Positions 59,508-64,000 of a stretch of 64,000 nucleotides of DNA are shown in pieces. The position numbers were made by a program, and so were the translations under genes. The notes under the pieces are model-generated. The model saw only the letters and a list, made by a program, of their open reading frames with translations, made no database searches and was not told the DNA's origin. The stretch comes from Parasponia andersonii (taxonomy: Eukaryota > Streptophyta > Magnoliopsida > Rosales > Cannabaceae), in assembly GCA_002914805.1 (NCBI GenBank), contig JXTB01000005.1, positions 1,752,940 through 1,816,939 on the forward strand, in the 5' to 3' direction. Each line of letters begins with the position of its first letter. Within the stretch, counting starts at the first letter, position 1.

Positions 59508-61790
59508 GTACTCTTTAACACTATGGATGCTAGTAAGAAAAAAGGGCTTTGTCAACTTGAAAGTTACAAGAACTTCTTAGAGAAAGAAGATCACTTGCAG
59601 CAAAGTTGGGGACAAAGGAGGATTTTCTGGAATACAATAAGTATTACTCCTAAATTGAAACAAAGGAGATCACTTCGTCATTTAGCAGCTCCAGCTAAAA
59701 CTGTCTTGTATTCACCTGAAAAGGGATCTACCAAGTCAGCAAGAAGAATGATAATGAGAGAGGATTCTCCCGAAGATGAAATTTACCCAATAGAGCTAAT
59801 ACGGTTGAGTCACCAATTGGTTCACCTGCAGCAAACACTAGAGCAGCAACTCGTAGGATAGGAGAAAAAGACAAATCCCCTAAAGTAGGGAAATCCCAAC
59901 TATTTTCCATAGCCTCACCCAATAATGGTGACATTAGGAGGTCACTTCAGTTACATGGTGCATCACAATGATAAGGATGCACAAAGAATGGAAGGCATGG
60001 CTGAACCTACCGTGGAATATACCAAACCAGAGAGGGGGAAAACAAAGATGAATGGAGTTGCCTTAGATGAACCAATTAAAGTGGAATTGAATTCAAAAGG
60101 GCAACCTATTGGAGCTGTATCTGTTGGAATGTTCTCTTTCTTAGGATCTCTAGTAAGGCAGATTGTACCAGTAATTATTAGCGATAGGAGAAAAATTCCT
60201 CCTGAGATGAAAGAAGTTCTATGGAAATCTGTCTAGGTTTATTATTAAATTCCCATGTAAATTTTGTCACTTTGTTCCTCTTTTTTATGCTGCTAATATC
60301 ATTCAACTATTTCTAATTTTAGTTGAGATACTATTTGGACAAGTCATGGAAGAAAGACTACGTTTCAAAAATAAAGGGAGCACTTTGGAGAGCTTCTAAA
60401 TCAAGGTTGGTCAAGGAATCAAAAGAAGCGAAAAATGACGAAGACAGACTTAAGCTTAGACCAGATAATATCAAATCCATTACTGAGTGAAAAGCGTTTG
60501 TGAGGGAGAAAACAAGCACAATTTTTCAGGTATTCTGTTTCTTTCTTAACTAAGATTGAAAAATCAATGTAGTAAAATTTTTCGAGTTACATGTCTTATT
60601 GTATCATGCATTTTAAATCAGGAAAAAAGTGCTAAGTTTAAAGCACTAAGGAAGAGACAATTACCCCATACAACTAGCCGCAGAGGACACTCTCGCTTGA
60701 TTGAGGATATGGTATATATCGTCTTATTAGTTTATATATTTGATTCGATTCCCTGCTTTTTTATATTTTAATACTAGTTATCTTCTTATATACAGGGTGG
60801 AAGCAGTGGAAGCAAATCAAAATTATCTAAAGTTGATGTTTGGACAAAGGCACATAAGAAAAAGAATGGTGAACCTGTAACTTCAGAAGTTGGACATCCA
60901 CTTGTATGAAATTTCTTTTTGACAGGTTTTTCTTTACTTTGTTGTCAAAAGCATATATTTCATAGTTTGGATACTAAACTCTGCTTTTTGTCTAGGATAA
61001 ATTAAAAGAAATTCAGCAAGATCCTACAATATCTTCCACACTAATGTATTTGAGGATGCTTTAACCATATTGCTTGGTCCAGAAGGACGTGGGATAGTGA
61101 GAGGATTTGGCTGTGGGGTTAATGCAACAAAGCTAGAGCTCATTTCAGCAAGGGATGATAATATAACATGTTTAGAAGATAAATGCTCAAAAATGGAGGA
61201 CCAAGTGAAACTTTTGTAAGATACAGTCACTCTCCTATTAAAAAATCAAGTACGTTTCTAATTTTCATACTGATTCCAAATTATGCCACTATCTAATCAT
61301 TTCAATTTTATTGTAGGCTTCAAGTACTAATATTCGTAGTGAAGAACAATCCCATAACATTCCAACTGTTCCTTCACCGCTGGTAACAAAGTTTGATTAA
61401 GCCATATTTCTATTCATCAATTTTTAGGTATTTAAGATTGACTTATATTGATATTGATTAATTTGTCTTCTCTTACAAAAATGGGGATCTATGCTAAAGA
61501 GTGTGAACGCTAATTCACAAAAGGCTAAGTGCAAGTTACTTGATTGGTGAGGTTCTGGACAAGTTGTTGCTGAGGGACGTTGGTTTTCAAGTGACCCGAA
61601 AGAGATTGTCCATCATGTAATGCTTGGACCGAATGCTGTGAGAATTTGGGTTGATGTGGCAAAGATACCAGAAACATTTTTATGGAGGCCTACTTCTGCA
61701 ATGACCACTATTGAGGAAGCCATTGGGAGTAATATTGCATGGCCTTCCGATAAAGTTGTTATGGATAGGCAAGATGAGAATGTTACATTT
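59508..61790 (+). pseudogene. CACTA (Ptta/En/Spm) transposase-type gene, multi-exon, decayed
   Basis: Exon-like blocks with GT-AG edges: 59508-60232 (MDASKKKGLCQLESYKNFL near the start; GQPIGAVSVGMFSFLGSLVR and KIPPEMKEVLWKSV at the end), 60323-60529 (YYLDKSWKKDYVSKIKGALW), 60622-60711 (EKSAKFKALRKRQLPHTTSR), 60796-60903 (KVDVWTKAHKKKNGEPV), 60996-61249 (ALTILLGPEGRGIVRGFGCG), 61317-61382, and about 61480-61790 (CKLLDW*GSGQVVAEGRWFS, NAVRIWVDVAKIPETFLWRP). The core matches the Ptta/En/Spm plant transposase family; the last block is a domain commonly fused behind it. Stops (for example TGA for W at 60487 and 61548) and frameshifts in exons 1 and 5 mark it as dead. Confidence 0.75.
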
Positions 61791-63845
61791 TTATATAGCT
61801 ATGAGTTTGTTTTTTTTTTTCGTTTTGTTTTTGTGTAACCAAAATAATACTGATGTGTATATATATATATATATATTGTGGGTGTAGGAAATGATCTATC
61901 TGATTTGGGAATGTATGATCTGCTTACTGCTATAACTGGCAGGTATGATGTAGACCTAATAATTATGCCTTTCCTCCATATATGTGCTTAATATAACTAA
62001 TAGGCATGATTTGCTAAAGGATGCTTGTATTTAGTGAATAATTATTGTATGTGGTGAAGTTTTATTAGTCTTATTAACTGTGATGCTTATGTCTTGTTGG
62101 TGCTACTTGGTGCTGTTTTATTATTTGATTTGATAAGTGCAAATCTATCACGTTGTGTCTAGTTTATACAGGGCATATTGCATTTAGTGGAGTTTTGTTC
62201 GTGCTGCTTCTTTTTCTTCCTTTTTGGTCGTTTGTAAGGGTCAAATTCTATCTTCGTGGTTGCCGGTTTATAAAGAGCATATTGTATTTAGTGAGTTTAT
62301 TGGTGTTTCTTGTGTCTTTTTGTGTCTTGTTATGCTGTTTGGAAAGGTCAAACTTTATCTTGTTAGTTGTGCGCGCTTTGTAGAGTGAAGATTATATACT
62401 AGTTTCCCTGCTTTCTAGTTTACATGTTACTTCTCTGTCCAACTTTTAGGTTTGTTTGGGTATACGAGATTTTGGTCTCACTACGAATTTTAATATGTAG
62501 TTTTCATGTTTAGAAATTTTGAAGTTACCTTTAATTACAAGTTCTCTTTTTTGTGTTAATGAAGTTTTATTTTTGGCCAACTCCTAGGCTATATCATAAT
62601 AACTTTGTTGTTTTGTTCTATTGTAGCTTGAATATGTATCAGTGAGTTTTCTACAAAGGACATATGAAGCACAAGTCTCGACATCTTTTTATGAAGAACT
62701 TTTGACAATATTTGGACGTCTGTGTCACTTTTTGATTGTGTAAAATGTAAACATTTAGAGAGTACAACTATATGTAACTCTATTAGTAGAATATATTGTA
62801 TTAATCTTATATTATGTTTTTGAAAGGTATTTTATTATTATTAATTTGTCAATTGTCTCACGGATTAAAGTTTCGTTTTCCATCACTAGGAATGTCAATT
62901 TTGCCAAATGCCGTGGTGTGCTACATACAATGCATCAATCGGAACGAGTGAGCAATCACCATTATAAATGGTACGGTCTACAGGACAGGGATTCTTCATT
63001 TGCTGTTTAGTGGGCCAGGGTGACCTGGGAGTCCCGCATTCACCTTATCCCTATTATTCTTATTATATAAGTTAGTTTTTATTTTTTATATAATAATAAT
63101 TGAATAAAATCTACTAATATATTAATGTTTTGCTTTAGTTATTTGAGAGTTATATAATTTTTGTATTAAATATTTTATATTTAATAATTTTAATATGTTA
63201 AAGGTTTATTTGAACGTGATTTTAGTTATTTAGGTCTAAAATTTGAATTTTTAATGAAGTTAATTTTAATTTTGATTTTTTTAGATAAATTTTTAAAAAA
63301 TTTGGACTAATATAAGAATATTTAATTAAATAAAGATAAAGATTCCAAAGAAGACTGTAATATTTCTAACGGGAATTCTTTGAAATTATCGTTCACTAAA
63401 TTAAATTATAAATAATGTAAAAATGATATACTAAAATAATATTTAGAACGAAGATAATAAACACAAAATTAATCTCACCACATTTTTATCCACTACTAGA
63501 TAATCATATTAAGTCAATTACCTAACTTTATAATCAATTACTAATCAAAGGTTACCAAAAGTAGATAGTGTGCCCTATCCTTATCTTTTTTAGTATCCTA
63601 ATCTTTTTTAGGATTTTATTTGATAAAACAACCTTTTCGTCTGGATCCTATCCATTAGAAAATCTAAGGTTTGGAAAAAAATAAAGAAAAAGGAAAACAT
63701 TATACCAAAATGACATCATTTAGATCACTAAAAAAATTATTTAATTTATGTAATCACTGATACATATGGAAACAATTATACGTAAGTGACACGAGTTTAG
63801 ACAAATAGTAGTAATATAAAATACGTAGGAAAAGCACTTTTCTTA
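61791..63845. other. 3' part of the transposase region and intergenic DNA
   Basis: An exon-like piece (NDLSDLGMYDLLTAITG) lies at 61,890-61,944 and the poly-pyrimidine-rich remainder reaches about 62.8 kb. A (TA)n tract lies at 61858-61876. From 62.9 kb the sequence is AT-rich; no gene is supportable. Confidence 0.4.
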
Positions 63846-63849
63846 CACA

Positions 63850-64000
63850 TTTATGTGTAGGGAAAAAGCTACAAAACACAAATTTTTAGTGGGAAAAATT
63901 TCCTCCCAGTCATGTAAAAGCAAATCTGATTTTTTTACATAGGCGCCGAAAACCAATTTTTGGTGGGACAAATTCCCTCCCACTCATGTATAGAAGCAAA
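63850..64000 (+). mobile_element. CACTA-like end with AGTGGGA palindromes, running off the window
   Basis: AGCTACAAAACACAAATTTT resembles a degenerate CACTACAA terminus. It is followed by TTAGTGGGAAAAATTTCCTC / CCCAGT and TGGTGGGACAAATTCCCTCC / CACTCA, inverted pairs of the same word. The element continues past 64000. Confidence 0.45.

Overview
This is an AT-rich eudicot nuclear window. The evidence is GT-AG introns, plant-type AKR4-like aldo-keto reductases, a plant TM9SF/EMP70 gene, and many plant transposon classes (Ty1/copia, Ty3, LINE, CACTA/EnSpm, SINE, MITE). I cannot name the genus. Four host genes are supportable: the 3' end of one TM9SF gene on the + strand, and three aldo-keto reductase (AKR) genes on the - strand. 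Almost everything else is transposon-derived or simple repeat.

Layout: 3-2339, last five coding exons of a TM9SF protein. 4258-6773, AKR copy 1 (four exons, intact). About 8.1-17.8 kb, a LINE (- strand) split inside its reverse transcriptase by an old copia element (+ strand, 10883-17556, 5-bp target duplication). 17.8-27.3 kb, a 60-T run, two CACTA-like ends, a GC-rich transposon-like segment, a 155-bp tandem array interrupted by a SINE, and other small repeats. 27.8-30.1 kb, a second SINE and a small LTR element. 30699-39176, AKR copy 2, whose first intron is about 7 kb because it carries a deleted Ty3-type element (33042-38734) that itself carries a MITE. 39-48.2 kb, a 17-N assembly gap inside another MITE copy, tandem repeats and decayed copia-like elements. 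49820-53739, AKR copy 3, with an apparent 1-bp frameshift at the start of exon 4. 54-64 kb, tandem repeats, a third SINE, a copia RT/RNase H remnant, a multi-exon decayed Ptta/En/Spm (CACTA) transposase gene, and another CACTA-like end at the window edge.

The three AKR genes share strand, intron positions and intron phases, so they form a dispersed tandem family. Copies 2 and 3 resemble each other at the C-terminus (both end in ELWDGEI) and differ from copy 1. Repeats have pushed them apart by about 24 kb and 11 kb. No partner biosynthetic enzyme (P450, polyketide synthase, acyltransferase, methyltransferase) was seen, so the window supports a tandem AKR family, not a metabolic cluster. I found no convincing new biological system. 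The most checkable unusual points are the AKR3 frameshift, the Ty3 plus MITE nest inside an AKR2 intron, and the three SINE copies with target-site duplications, one of which exactly explains a break in a 155-bp array.
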